The notes under the pieces: generated by a model | What the model was told of the DNA's origin: nothing | What the model saw: only the letters and a program-made list of their open reading frames with translations | The model's database searches: none | Position numbers and translations under genes: made by a program | DNA from: Aliirhizobium wenxiniae | Lineage (GTDB): Bacteria; Pseudomonadota; Alphaproteobacteria; Rhizobiales; Rhizobiaceae | Direction: 5' to 3' | NCBI RefSeq assembly: GCF_014201355.1 | Contig: NZ_JACHEG010000002.1 | Coordinates: 248,001 to 312,000 of the forward strand | Length of the DNA: 64,000 nucleotides | Shown here: positions 9,167 to 17,721 of the stretch, in pieces | Numbering within the stretch: position 1 is the stretch's first letter | Layout of the letters: every line of letters starts with the position of its first letter

Positions 9167-9198
9167 TATAACTGGTAAAAGCCATTTTGAAAGTTATA
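9167..9198. promoter_or_regulatory. Inverted repeat in the livH / CGNR divergent promoter
   Basis: TATAACTGGTAAAA (9167-9180) and TTTTGAAAGTTATA (9185-9198) are inverted copies matching at 11 of 14 positions around a four-base centre. It sits between two divergent starts (9140 and 9206), where an autoregulatory operator would be expected. Confidence 0.5.
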
Positions 9199-9205
9199 AT
9201 TGCCC

Positions 9206-9751
9206 ATGACCTTTTCATGGACACGACATCGTTTTGCCGGGGGTGCGCTGGCGCTGGACGTCGCCAACAGCGTCATCCTGCGCTTCGACCCTGCCCGCAG
9301 CGTGGATCGGTTTGCCAAGCCGGCACAGCTGGATGCATTTGCGAAAGCTGCAGGCGAATTCTCCGCGGAGCGCGCGCTGTTCGGCACGCCTGCTGCCTTA
9401 CAGAAGCCGAACGAGGCATCTTTCATTGCGATGCGTGAGGCGATCGACCGGTATTTTCGGGCCTGCGTAAGCGAGGCAGAAACACCGCGGCTTCTCGCCT
9501 CACTGCTGGAGGCGGTCGCCACGATACTGCCGCTGGGAGCCAAGGGATCGCTGGAGGCGGAGACGGCCTATTCGGCTCTGAGGCTGTTATCCGAGACCGA
9601 AAAGAAGAGGATCAGAATCTGCGGCAATTGCGGCTGGTTGTTCATCGACCGCAGCAAGAACCGCAGCCGCATCTGGTGCGACATGTCCGTCTGCGGCAAT
9701 CGGGTCAAGGCTGCGCGTCACTACAATGCCAGGAAGGATCGGCTGCCATGA
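9206..9751 (+). CDS. CGNR zinc-finger (ABATE domain) putative transcription regulator
   Basis: The 181-aa protein combines an N-terminal ABATE-type region (FAGGALALDVANSVILRFDP) with a C-terminal CGNR zinc finger: RICGNCGWLFIDRS, then WCDMSVCGNRVKAARHY (about residues 135-170), giving a C-x2-C ... C-x4-C metal site. The family is annotated as stress-induced or general DNA-binding regulators, with few characterised members. It faces the livH-like gene across an inverted repeat, so regulating that permease is a reasonable inference. The ATG at 9206 is three codons into the longer frame. Its stop overlaps the next gene's ATG (ATGA). Confidence 0.85.
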   Translation: MTFSWTRHRFAGGALALDVANSVILRFDPARSVDRFAKPAQLDAFAKAAGEFSAERALFGTPAALQKPNEASFIAMREAIDRYFRACVSEAETPRLLASLLEAVATILPLGAKGSLEAETAYSALRLLSETEKKRIRICGNCGWLFIDRSKNRSRIWCDMSVCGNRVKAARHYNARKDRLP

Positions 9752-10251
9752 AGGGCACGGCGCTCGCGGCCGCTCTCGCAATCCTTGCTCTCGCCTCCTG
9801 CCAGCGGGAAACCGAAGGAAAGCTGGTCGAACTCTCCGGACGCATTTTCGTGTTCAACTATCGCGTGGCCACGGCCAACTATCTCGTCACACTGAAAAAG
9901 CTTCGCCCTTTGCCGGATGGCAGCATCGTTACGGCAGAGTTCGAAAATCCGAAGGGTGGCGATACGTTGCTGGCGCGGGAAAAGATCTTTCCCATCGATG
10001 AGAAGATCGTCATCCAGAGCCCGCATCTGCAATGCGTGCGCAAGGATCACCCCTATGCAGTGACCATCCGCATCCTGTCGGCGTCGGGAGATATGCTGCA
10101 GGAGATCGAAACGAGCATCACCTCGGATGTCGACCAGAGCGTGCTGCCTGCCAAGCCGCTCGTCGTTGGGCCGGGCTATACGCCCAATCCGGATGTCTTT
10201 CACGCCGATGGAAGCCGGGACATGTCGGGTGACAGCAACTGCCCTGCATAA
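9748..10251 (+). CDS. Putative lipoprotein of unknown function
   Basis: The 167-aa product begins with a signal peptide ending in a lipobox (AILALASCQRETEG, Cys at about 18), so it should be a lipid-anchored envelope protein. The rest is soluble and mostly beta-type (LSGRIFVFNYRVATANYLVT; KPLVVGPGYTPNPDVF). I recognise no named domain, though a two-stranded repeat-like body suggests an immunoglobulin-like fold. It overlaps the CGNR gene by four bases, implying translational coupling with that regulator, and is followed by a strong terminator. Confidence 0.8.
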   Translation: MKGTALAAALAILALASCQRETEGKLVELSGRIFVFNYRVATANYLVTLKKLRPLPDGSIVTAEFENPKGGDTLLAREKIFPIDEKIVIQSPHLQCVRKDHPYAVTIRILSASGDMLQEIETSITSDVDQSVLPAKPLVVGPGYTPNPDVFHADGSRDMSGDSNCPA

Positions 10252-10253
10252 CA

Positions 10254-10283
10254 AAAAAGCCGGAGCGTCAGCCCCGGCTTTTT
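10254..10283. terminator. Bidirectional terminator
   Basis: AAAAAGCCGG and CCGGCTTTTT pair around a ten-base loop between the convergent lipoprotein gene and ndk, with T runs on both strands. Confidence 0.88.
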
Positions 10284-10304
10284 CAAATATCAATCGTGTG
10301 GCGA

Positions 10305-10727
10305 TTAGCCGACGATTTCGGTTTCTGCGAACCAGTAGGCGATTTCCTGAGCGGCAGTTTCCGGAGCATCCGAACCGTGAACCGAGTTTTCGCCGATCGA
10401 CAGAGCGAACTGCTTGCGGATCGTGCCTTCAGCTGCCTGGGCCGGGTTGGTCGCGCCCATGATTTCGCGGTTCTTCAGGATGGCGCCTTCGCCTTCGAGA
10501 ACCTGAACGATGGTCGGGCCGGAGGTCATGCCTTCAACCAGTTCGCCAAAGAACGGACGTTCCTTGTGAACTGCGTAAAAGCCTTCGGCTTCGCGCTTCG
10601 ACATCCAAACGCGCTTGGACGCGATGATGCGCAGGCCGTTGTCTTCGAATACCTTGGTGATAGCGCCGGTCAGGTTGCGCTTGGTGGCGTCCGGCTTGAT
10701 CATCGAGAAGGTGCGTTCAATCGCCAT
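10305..10727 (-). CDS. ndk: Nucleoside diphosphate kinase
   Basis: Ndk transfers the gamma-phosphate of ATP to NDPs through a phosphohistidine. The 140-aa protein starts [20 protein letters not shown] (KPDA motif) and holds the active-site region [20 protein letters not shown] with the catalytic histidine at about residue 117. Length equals the bacterial norm. The start at 10727 is preceded by an AAAGGATAG ribosome site; the extension to 10793 is non-conserved. It stands alone between two terminator-like zones. Confidence 0.97.
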   Translation of the reverse strand: MAIERTFSMIKPDATKRNLTGAITKVFEDNGLRIIASKRVWMSKREAEGFYAVHKERPFFGELVEGMTSGPTIVQVLEGEGAILKNREIMGATNPAQAAEGTIRKQFALSIGENSVHGSDAPETAAQEIAYWFAETEIVG

Positions 10728-10855
10728 CTTGTCTATCCTTTGTTTCCAGGGGCACTTTGCCAGGGGAAAGTTGGCGGTGTTTACCCGCCCCAAGCGCCGG
10801 AAACAAGGGGGTCCCGGCCATTGTCTTGGCTATTGTCACATCCCGAACCCGAATT

Positions 10856-11548
10856 TCACGCCGCCGTCACACTGCGCCCAACGCCCTCGTAAAGATCGAG
10901 GCAGCGCTCGAACCACGCTGCAACCGGGTCATCGGCAGCCAGCACATTCCCGCCGGCGGTGATCCGCATCCACTGCAGGGCGCCGAACAGGATATAGTCT
11001 GCAAACAGCGGGCCATCGCCACCGATGAAGTCCTGGTAACCAAGCATCTGGCGCATCGGCTCCAGTTTTGTTGCAAACCCGGCAACCGCAGCCTCACGCC
11101 CGGCACGCAGATCTTCCAGCGACCGACCAAGCATCTTCTCGCGTGTCGTCCGGAAATAGGTCCGGTCGGTCTCGTCCAGCATGTCGTGAATATCGGCAAC
11201 CGCGATGCCGGTGATCGCGGGATGGATGATGCTCTGCGAGAAACGCTCGACGAACCGGGACAGCGCCTTGCCACCCTCCCCGCCGAACAATGTCGGGCGG
11301 TTCGGATAATGCTCCTCCAGATAAAGCGCGATATCGAAACTGTCGCGGATCAGTTCGTTGCCGTCCCGCAGGATCGGCACCGTCTTGGAAAATCCGTTTT
11401 CCAGTTCCGGGATCTGGGTGAAGGGCGTCGGTTTCTCGATGAAATCGAGCCCCTTGTGCTTCAGCGCCAGAACCACTTTCCAGCAATGCGGAGAGAAAGG
11501 GCGGCTCTCGTCGGCACCGCAAAGGGAATAGAGGATACGGGTGGTCAT
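10856..11548 (-). CDS. Glutathione S-transferase family protein
   Basis: A 230-aa protein with a thioredoxin-fold N-terminus (TTRILYSLCGADESRPFSPH, HCWKVVLALKHKGLDF), the ETVP-like segment SKTVPILRDGNELIRDSFDIALYLEE that binds glutathione, and a helical C-terminal domain with FADYILFGALQWMR. This is the beta-etherase (LigE/F)-like or general bacterial GST type; the substrate is unknown. GGAG seven bases before the ATG at 11548 supports that start over the frame extension. It diverges from the DinB gene. Confidence 0.87.
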   Translation of the reverse strand: MTTRILYSLCGADESRPFSPHCWKVVLALKHKGLDFIEKPTPFTQIPELENGFSKTVPILRDGNELIRDSFDIALYLEEHYPNRPTLFGGEGGKALSRFVERFSQSIIHPAITGIAVADIHDMLDETDRTYFRTTREKMLGRSLEDLRAGREAAVAGFATKLEPMRQMLGYQDFIGGDGPLFADYILFGALQWMRITAGGNVLAADDPVAAWFERCLDLYEGVGRSVTAA

Positions 11549-11698
11549 CAAGTCGCTCCAATTCATCCGTTCGAAATTTGATGATGAGCAGGAATTTGGC
11601 TGCAATCCAATCAGAAGATTTCATGCGTTGCATAAGACCCGCGTGATGGGCTTTGCTGTAGATAGAAATTCTCAAAACGAGCCACGCGGGAGAACCAT

Positions 11699-12211
11699 AT
11701 GCAGCGCCATTTCCAGATGCTTGCCGATTACAACCACTGGGCCAACAACCGTGTCTATGATGGCTGCGCAGCACTTAGCGACGAGGATTACCGTGCGGAT
11801 CGTGGTGCTTTCTTCGGCTCTGCGCATCGCACGCTTAACCATCTCCTCGTTGCCGACCGGATCTGGCTGAGGCGCATCACCGGCATCGGCACGGCGCCGA
11901 TGGAGCTGAATGTCATCCTGTTCGAGGATTTTGCCGAGCTTCGCGCCGCGCGGAAAGCAGAAGATGATCGCTTCATCGCACTGACGAAATCCCTTTCGCC
12001 GCAAGATTTCGAGCGGGCTGTGACCTATACGCCGGTCAGCAATCCTGTTCCGGTTACCGATCCTCTCGCCGGCATGCTGGCACATGTGTTCAACCACCAG
12101 ACCCACCATCGTGGGCAGATCCACACGATCCTGACCTCGCTCGGCCAGCCTTCCATCGTGCTCGACATGATTGCGTTTCTGCGGATCGATGGAAAACGCT
12201 GGATGTCGTGA
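11699..12211 (+). CDS. DinB family protein
   Basis: DinB/YfiT proteins are four-helix bundles with a three-histidine metal site, often thiol-dependent transferases. This 170-aa product shows MLADYNHWANNRVYD with the first His near residue 13, GSAHRTLNHLLVADRIWLRR in the second helix, and HVFNHQTHHRGQIHTIL (about residues 126-142), which supplies the remaining metal-binding histidines. Partner thiol and substrate are unknown. It is a single gene between a GST and the GGDEF gene. Confidence 0.88.
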   Translation: MQRHFQMLADYNHWANNRVYDGCAALSDEDYRADRGAFFGSAHRTLNHLLVADRIWLRRITGIGTAPMELNVILFEDFAELRAARKAEDDRFIALTKSLSPQDFERAVTYTPVSNPVPVTDPLAGMLAHVFNHQTHHRGQIHTILTSLGQPSIVLDMIAFLRIDGKRWMS

Positions 12212-12336
12212 ACTGGGCCTTAACCCTCTTTCGCACGAATCCGAGCCTCAATTGCAATCCATGGCCGCATTTCAGCGGATGTTAACGCGCTGCCGCAATC
12301 AATCGTCTTCACGTGTGAACGATCAGGAGACGACGG

Positions 12337-13371
12337 ATGTCGACCCAGGCCCGAAAAGTAGCTCAGGACAGGACATTGCAGGCGGTAAGCCAACATATGG
12401 CCCGCATCGAGGTGAACGGCCTGCCCCGCAATTACGAGCTCTTTTACGAGGCCCATTGCGGTACCGATGTCGGACTGTCGCGCGAAATCATGGCCCTGCC
12501 GGTCTCACCTAGCCAGACGGCGCTGGACGAGATCGGCATCCGCTACCAACTGCCAGGCTTTGTTGCCAGCGGCCTGCCGCAATCCCGCAATCCGGATATC
12601 CAGCTGATCGCCAGCCTACGCGAGAAGATGGCGAGCGGCGCCGAGCAGAAGCGTGGCTTTAGCCGAGCGCTGGAAGCCGTTGCAAAAAGTTTGCGCGAGG
12701 ATAACGGCGCTGGCCCAGGCGATATCCTTGCCGAAATCGAATATCTCAGCGTCTCGCTTTCCGATGCTGTGGTCGCAGAAGCGGAACTCGAAGCCGCCCT
12801 GCGTTCCGGCGCCAATCTTCTGACCGTTGCCGAACAGGACGCGTCCAGCGCACGCGCCGTGATGCTGCGCGACCGAATGACCGGCCTGCCCAACCATGCA
12901 GCCTTCACCGAAAAGCTGGAAGCGCTTTATGCGGACGACAACGAAAGCCGCGATACGGCGCTTTTCCTCGTCGCCGTCAGCGACATTTCCGAACTCGCCG
13001 ACACCTATGGCGAGGCAACCGCCACCCGGATCGTCAAGAAAACGGCCGCGATCTTCCGAAAGACGATCAAGAAGGACGATTTTCTTGCGCGCATCGGCAA
13101 GGCCGAATTTGCCTTTCTGTTCCGCCATGTCGGCCGCGACGCGATCAAGCCGATCGCAACCCGGCTGATGGCGTCGATCAACGACAATCTCGTCTTCGCT
13201 ACCTCCGAGGGCACGCCGGCGATCCGGCTTTCCATGGGAGCCGCCATGGCAACAGAAGCGTTTTCACCGCAGCAATTGCGCCAGCAGGCGGTGCTTGCCG
13301 CCGAGGCGTCAAGGTCCTATCCGCGCACCAATGTGATCATTCACGGGGACACCGGCCGACCGGGCGTCTAA
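12337..13371 (+). CDS. GGDEF-domain protein with degenerate active site
   Basis: The 344-aa protein has an N-terminal helical region (about 1-165) found in other rhizobial diguanylate-cyclase-like proteins, and a GGDEF-fold domain from DRMTGLPNHAAFTEKLEAL (about 183) to the C-terminus. The catalytic half-site normally read as R-x-G-G-D/E-E-F is ARIGKAEFAFLF here (about residues 248-259), so the second Gly and the acidic third residue are replaced by Lys and Ala. It is therefore probably not an active diguanylate cyclase; it may bind GTP or c-di-GMP or act through contacts. No EAL domain or membrane segment is present. AGGAGACGACGG precedes the ATG. Confidence 0.85.
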   Translation: MSTQARKVAQDRTLQAVSQHMARIEVNGLPRNYELFYEAHCGTDVGLSREIMALPVSPSQTALDEIGIRYQLPGFVASGLPQSRNPDIQLIASLREKMASGAEQKRGFSRALEAVAKSLREDNGAGPGDILAEIEYLSVSLSDAVVAEAELEAALRSGANLLTVAEQDASSARAVMLRDRMTGLPNHAAFTEKLEALYADDNESRDTALFLVAVSDISELADTYGEATATRIVKKTAAIFRKTIKKDDFLARIGKAEFAFLFRHVGRDAIKPIATRLMASINDNLVFATSEGTPAIRLSMGAAMATEAFSPQQLRQQAVLAAEASRSYPRTNVIIHGDTGRPGV

Positions 13372-13432
13372 TCTGCGCTCTGATCCGGGCGATCCCTTGC
13401 GTTGACAACGTGTTTCGGCCAAAACCGCCGCC

Positions 13433-15319
13433 ATGATCACGATTACTGACCTTTCCGCCCGCATTGCAGGCCGCCTGCTTCTCGACAACGCCAGCGTCTC
13501 GCTCCCGGCGGGCGCCAAGGTCGGCTTGATTGGCCGCAACGGTGCGGGAAAGTCGACGCTTTTCCGCGTCATCACCGGCGATCTCATTGCCGAGAGCGGA
13601 TCCGTGACGATCCCGAAGAATGCCCGGATCGGACAGGTCGCGCAGGAAGCGCCGGGCACGGAAGATTCGCTCATCTCCATCGTCATGGCCGCCGACAAGG
13701 AGCGCACGGCGCTGATGGCGGAAGCCGAAACGGCAATCGATCCGCACCGCATCGCGGAAATCCAGATGCGGCTTGTCGATATCGACGCTCACTCGGCGGA
13801 AGCGCGTGCAGCGAGCATTCTTGCCGGCCTCGGCTTTAATGCAGAAGCCCAGCTCCGTCCTGCCTCGTCATTTTCCGGCGGCTGGCGAATGCGTGTGGCG
13901 CTGGCAGCGGTGCTATTTGCCGAGCCTGATCTGCTTCTGCTCGACGAACCAACGAACTATCTCGATCTCGAAGGCACGATGTGGCTGGAAGACTATGTGC
14001 GCCGTTACCCGCACACGGTCATTGTCATTTCGCACGACCGCGACATGCTGAACAACGCGGTCAATTCGATCGTGCATCTCAACCAGCAGAAGCTGACCTT
14101 CTATCGCGGCAACTACGACCAGTTCGAGCGCCAGAAGGCCGAAGCCGACGAATTGCAGATGAAGGCGAAGGCCAAGAACGACGCCGCGCGCAAGCATCTG
14201 CAAAGTTTCATCGATCGCTTCAAGGCCAAGGCGACCAAGGCCAAGCAGGCCCAGAGCCGCGTCAAGGCGCTGGAGCGCATGGGCACAGTGGCGGCCGTGA
14301 TCGAGGATCATGTCCAGCCGATCACTTTCCCCAAGCCGGAAAAGATCCCCGCTTCGCCAATCGTTGCGATCAACAAGGGTTCGGTGGGTTATGAACCCGG
14401 CAAGCCGATCCTGAAGAATATCAGCCTGCGCATCGACAATGACGATCGCATCGCGCTGCTCGGCTCGAACGGCAATGGTAAGTCGACCTTCGCCAAGCTG
14501 ATCTCTGGCCGTCTGCAGACCGATGGCGGCGAGATGAAACTCGCTTCTTCACTGTCGATCGGCTTTTTCGCCCAGCACCAGCTGGACGACCTGATCCCCA
14601 ACGAAACGCCTGTCGATCACGTGCGCCGGCTGATGCCGCAGGCGGCGGAAGCGCAGGTACGTGCCCGCGTCGCGCAGATGGGGCTTGCAACCGAAAAGAT
14701 GAATACCGCCGCCAAGGATCTGTCAGGTGGCGAAAAGGCACGCCTGCTGATGGGGCTTGCCGCTTTCCATGCGCCGAACCTTCTGATCCTCGATGAACCG
14801 ACCAACCATCTCGACATCGACAGCCGTCGAGCGCTGATCGAGGCGCTGAACGACTATGACGGCGCCGTCATCCTGATCTCGCACGATCGCCACTTGATCG
14901 AGGCGACCGTCGACCGGCTGTGGCTGGTCAATGACGGCACGGTCAAACCGTTCGAAGGCGATCTCGAAGAATATCGGGACCTGATCATCGCCGCTGGCCG
15001 CAAGAAGGACGACAAACCGCAGGCCGCCGCGGACGAACAGGTCAACAAAGCGGACCAGCGCAAGGCGAATGCCGAAAAGCGAGCCTCGCTTGCGCCGCTG
15101 AAGAAAAAGATCAACGAAATCGAATCCTTGACCGCCAAGCTTGAGAAGCTGATTCAGGCGCTTGATAAAGAACTTGCAGACCCTGCCCTTTATGAAAAGG
15201 CGCCTGCCAAGGCAGCGAGCAAAGCCAAGGAGCGAGGCGAGGCCGCCGCAAAGCTTTCGGCCGCCGAAGAGGAATGGCTGATGCTGTCCTCGGAATATGA
15301 AGAGGCGATGGCCGGATAG
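13433..15319 (+). CDS. ABC-F family ATPase (Uup/YheS type)
   Basis: ABC-F proteins are soluble tandem ATPases that act on ribosomes. In this 628-aa protein, NBD1 has Walker A GLIGRNGAGKST (about residue 32), signature FSGGWRMRVALA and Walker B LLLLDEPTNYLD. A charged linker follows (about 225-300, rich in KAKATKAKQ). NBD2 has GSNGNGKST, LSGGEKARLL and LLILDEPTNHLD. The C-terminal 100 residues are a lysine/glutamate-rich coiled coil, as in Uup and YheS. No transmembrane segment is present, so it is not a transporter. It is likely a translation factor rather than drug resistance, but the exact role is open. Confidence 0.93.
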   Translation: MITITDLSARIAGRLLLDNASVSLPAGAKVGLIGRNGAGKSTLFRVITGDLIAESGSVTIPKNARIGQVAQEAPGTEDSLISIVMAADKERTALMAEAETAIDPHRIAEIQMRLVDIDAHSAEARAASILAGLGFNAEAQLRPASSFSGGWRMRVALAAVLFAEPDLLLLDEPTNYLDLEGTMWLEDYVRRYPHTVIVISHDRDMLNNAVNSIVHLNQQKLTFYRGNYDQFERQKAEADELQMKAKAKNDAARKHLQSFIDRFKAKATKAKQAQSRVKALERMGTVAAVIEDHVQPITFPKPEKIPASPIVAINKGSVGYEPGKPILKNISLRIDNDDRIALLGSNGNGKSTFAKLISGRLQTDGGEMKLASSLSIGFFAQHQLDDLIPNETPVDHVRRLMPQAAEAQVRARVAQMGLATEKMNTAAKDLSGGEKARLLMGLAAFHAPNLLILDEPTNHLDIDSRRALIEALNDYDGAVILISHDRHLIEATVDRLWLVNDGTVKPFEGDLEEYRDLIIAAGRKKDDKPQAAADEQVNKADQRKANAEKRASLAPLKKKINEIESLTAKLEKLIQALDKELADPALYEKAPAKAASKAKERGEAAAKLSAAEEEWLMLSSEYEEAMAG

Positions 15320-15332
15320 AATCGCTTCCCTC

Positions 15333-15415
15333 TTCCTCGGGATTGTCCCGAGGATCTATCCACGTTGCTGTCGGCCGAAATGACAGCAGATCCCTGGGAC
15401 GAGCCCAAGGATGAC
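15333..15415. repeat. Rhizobial palindromic intergenic repeat
   Basis: TTCCTCGGGATTGTCCCGAG at the left and GGGACGAGCCCAAGGATGAC at the right form imperfect inverted arms around a central ATCTATCCACGTTGC ... AGCAGATCC segment. The wording matches dispersed palindromic repeats common between genes in Rhizobium and Agrobacterium. It sits between the ABC-F and peptidase genes. Confidence 0.6.
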
Positions 15416-15500
15416 GGACTGCACAAATGCCGTCAGGCCGGTTGCCACCGCCCTTCGTGATGCATAGGTAAAGGCTTCCCGATTGCACGAGGAGGCCATG

Positions 15501-17543
15501 ATGAACCTGTTTCTCGAAACAGACGACGACCAGAACACGATCGCTTTCGTTACCGAGCAGAACAGCAAGTCGGACCGCCAGTTCAGGACACCGGAATTCG
15601 AGAAGGATCGCGACGCGCTGAAAGCGATGATCGAGCGTGAGGACCGGCTGATCGTGCCGGTGCGGCGTGGCAAATGGCTGTTCGATTTCCATCGGTCGAA
15701 GGACAATCCGCTCGGCATCTGGCGTCGCCTGCCGGGGAACCTTGAGCCGCGTCATGATGCGACTTGGGAAACGGTCTTCGATTTCGACGCTTTCTGTCTG
15801 AAAGAGGGCAAGCGCTGGATCTATTCCGGCGCGATCACCTCCCCTTACGAACCAACGCGGGTCCTGCTGATTCTCTCCGACGGCGGTTCGGATCAGTTGC
15901 GCCTCCTGGAATTCGACACCGAAACCAAGACGATCGTCGAGGGCGGCTTCGACACACCGACGGCGCGGGCCCATGCAACTTGGCTGAGCCCGGACGAGAT
16001 CGCCTATTTCGGTTCGGTCGACGAGTTTTCCGCCACCCGCTCCGGCTGGCCGCGGGTCGGCCGTATTCTCAAGCGCGGTGCCGATCCCAAGGATGCTCCG
16101 ATCCTGTTCGAAGCCGGAAAGGACGACGTCTATGGCGCGGCCAGCGTCATCGATCCACTGTTCTGGGGCGGCAAGCCGGACGAGCGGAAGATCGAGTTCT
16201 TCACCGTCGGTCACGAAATCGGTAAGGCGAGCGTGCATATCCGCAACGCGAGTGGAGAGATAGAGCGCCTCGATCTGCCCGTGGAAAGCGACAGCGACCT
16301 CAATCACACCCATGCGATCTGGCGGGCGAAGACCGGCGAACGCTATCCGACCGGCACGCTCATCCTGCAGGACTTTCATCCTTTCGGTCCCGAACCGCTG
16401 ACGAACCCGCGCGTTCTGTTTTCGCCGAAGGACGGCCAGTCTGTATCGCAGTTCACCCTGCTCAAGACCTGGGCCGTCTTCATCGTCGTCGATCGCATGG
16501 TGCCGAAATTCTATCTGGTCGACCTGACCAAGCCTGATCCGACACCGGAAGAACTGCCTCTGCCGGAAGAGCTGCAGACGGTCGGCTTCCGGATGTTCGA
16601 TGCGGACCTGACGCTCGGCGAGGAAATCCTCACCGTCATCGGCCAGGGCTTTCTTCTGCCCTCCAGCAGCTTCCGTCTCGACCTGGCGGATCACGATGCC
16701 AAACGCGAGCTCGTCCCGACAGGAACCTCGCCCGCCTATTTCAATGCGGAGGGCATGACCTCGGAACTTCTCGAGGCAATCTCGGAAGACGGCACCCGAG
16801 TGCCCTATCACATCACCCTGCCCCGTAACTGGACCAAGGGCGAACTACCGGTACTGATGTATGGCTATGGCGGTTTCGGCGTATCGCTTTCGCCCGTTTA
16901 TTCCGGCGCATACGGCATGCTGCTCGAACAGGGCGGCGCCTTCGTGCAGGCTTATATCCGTGGTGGTGGAGAGCTTGGGCCGGACTGGCATACGGTCGCC
17001 AAGGGCAAGGGGCGCCACAAGGCGTTCGAGGATTTCGTCGCCGTTGCCCGCGATCTGGTCAAACGCGGTTATACCAAGCCATCCCGCATCGCCTGCAACG
17101 GCGGCAGCAATGGCGGGCTTCTGACCGCCGTCATGGCGACGCGTTATCCTGATGACTTTGGTGCGGTCTGGACCTCCGTGCCAGTGATCGACATGTCGCG
17201 TTTCCACATATTCCCGGCCGGCCGCGCTTGGATGGATGAATACGGCAATCCGGACGTGGTCGACGATCTAAATGCCATGCTCACCTATTCGCCGCTACAT
17301 CAGGTGAAGCCGAAGAGCGAGATCACCTATCCACCGATCTATATCGAAAGCTCGACCAATGACGACCGGGTGCATCCTTCCCATGCGCGGCGTTTCGCCA
17401 AGCGGCTGATCGATGCGGGTCACGAGCCTTTCTTCCGCGAATACGGATCGGGCGGCCACGGCGGTGCCGGCGACACAAGCGAAATGGCCGAGCGCCGCGC
17501 GATGGGCTACAGCTTCCTGCGCCAGACAATCATGAGAGACTGA
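15501..17543 (+). CDS. S9 family prolyl oligopeptidase
   Basis: S9A peptidases cut after proline in short peptides. The 680-aa protein has an N-terminal beta-propeller (about 1-395) and an alpha/beta-hydrolase domain with GYGGFGVSLSPVYS (oxyanion region), the nucleophile elbow NGGSNGGLLTA (Ser near 536), the Asp region ESSTNDDRVHPSHARRFA and the His region GSGGHGGAGDTSEMAER. No signal peptide is visible, so it is cytoplasmic. GAGGAGG at 15489-15495 fits the second of two adjacent ATGs (15501). A hairpin terminator follows at 17556. Confidence 0.93.
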   Translation: MNLFLETDDDQNTIAFVTEQNSKSDRQFRTPEFEKDRDALKAMIEREDRLIVPVRRGKWLFDFHRSKDNPLGIWRRLPGNLEPRHDATWETVFDFDAFCLKEGKRWIYSGAITSPYEPTRVLLILSDGGSDQLRLLEFDTETKTIVEGGFDTPTARAHATWLSPDEIAYFGSVDEFSATRSGWPRVGRILKRGADPKDAPILFEAGKDDVYGAASVIDPLFWGGKPDERKIEFFTVGHEIGKASVHIRNASGEIERLDLPVESDSDLNHTHAIWRAKTGERYPTGTLILQDFHPFGPEPLTNPRVLFSPKDGQSVSQFTLLKTWAVFIVVDRMVPKFYLVDLTKPDPTPEELPLPEELQTVGFRMFDADLTLGEEILTVIGQGFLLPSSSFRLDLADHDAKRELVPTGTSPAYFNAEGMTSELLEAISEDGTRVPYHITLPRNWTKGELPVLMYGYGGFGVSLSPVYSGAYGMLLEQGGAFVQAYIRGGGELGPDWHTVAKGKGRHKAFEDFVAVARDLVKRGYTKPSRIACNGGSNGGLLTAVMATRYPDDFGAVWTSVPVIDMSRFHIFPAGRAWMDEYGNPDVVDDLNAMLTYSPLHQVKPKSEITYPPIYIESSTNDDRVHPSHARRFAKRLIDAGHEPFFREYGSGGHGGAGDTSEMAERRAMGYSFLRQTIMRD

Positions 17544-17555
17544 CCGGATAAAGAG

Positions 17556-17579
17556 AACCGGAGGCGCACGCTTCCGGTT
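17556..17579 (+). terminator. Terminator after the S9 peptidase
   Basis: AACCGGA and TCCGGTT pair around a ten-base loop and run into TTTTCACATTTT. Confidence 0.7.
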
Positions 17580-17721
17580 TTCACATTTTGCAGCTTTCGG
17601 ATATTGCGGCTTAAGAGCCGAGTGCGGACGGGCAAACATTCAGCAATAACCACCCATTAACCATGTTCGACGAAAGATCACGCGAACTGATTCCCGCGTC
17701 ATTTTTCATCGAGAACCTTTT

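Noticed and set aside
15111..16811. Long minus-strand open frame opposite the S9 peptidase
   Set aside because: It is antisense to a well supported gene, lacks a family motif, and such long shadows are common in GC-rich coding DNA.
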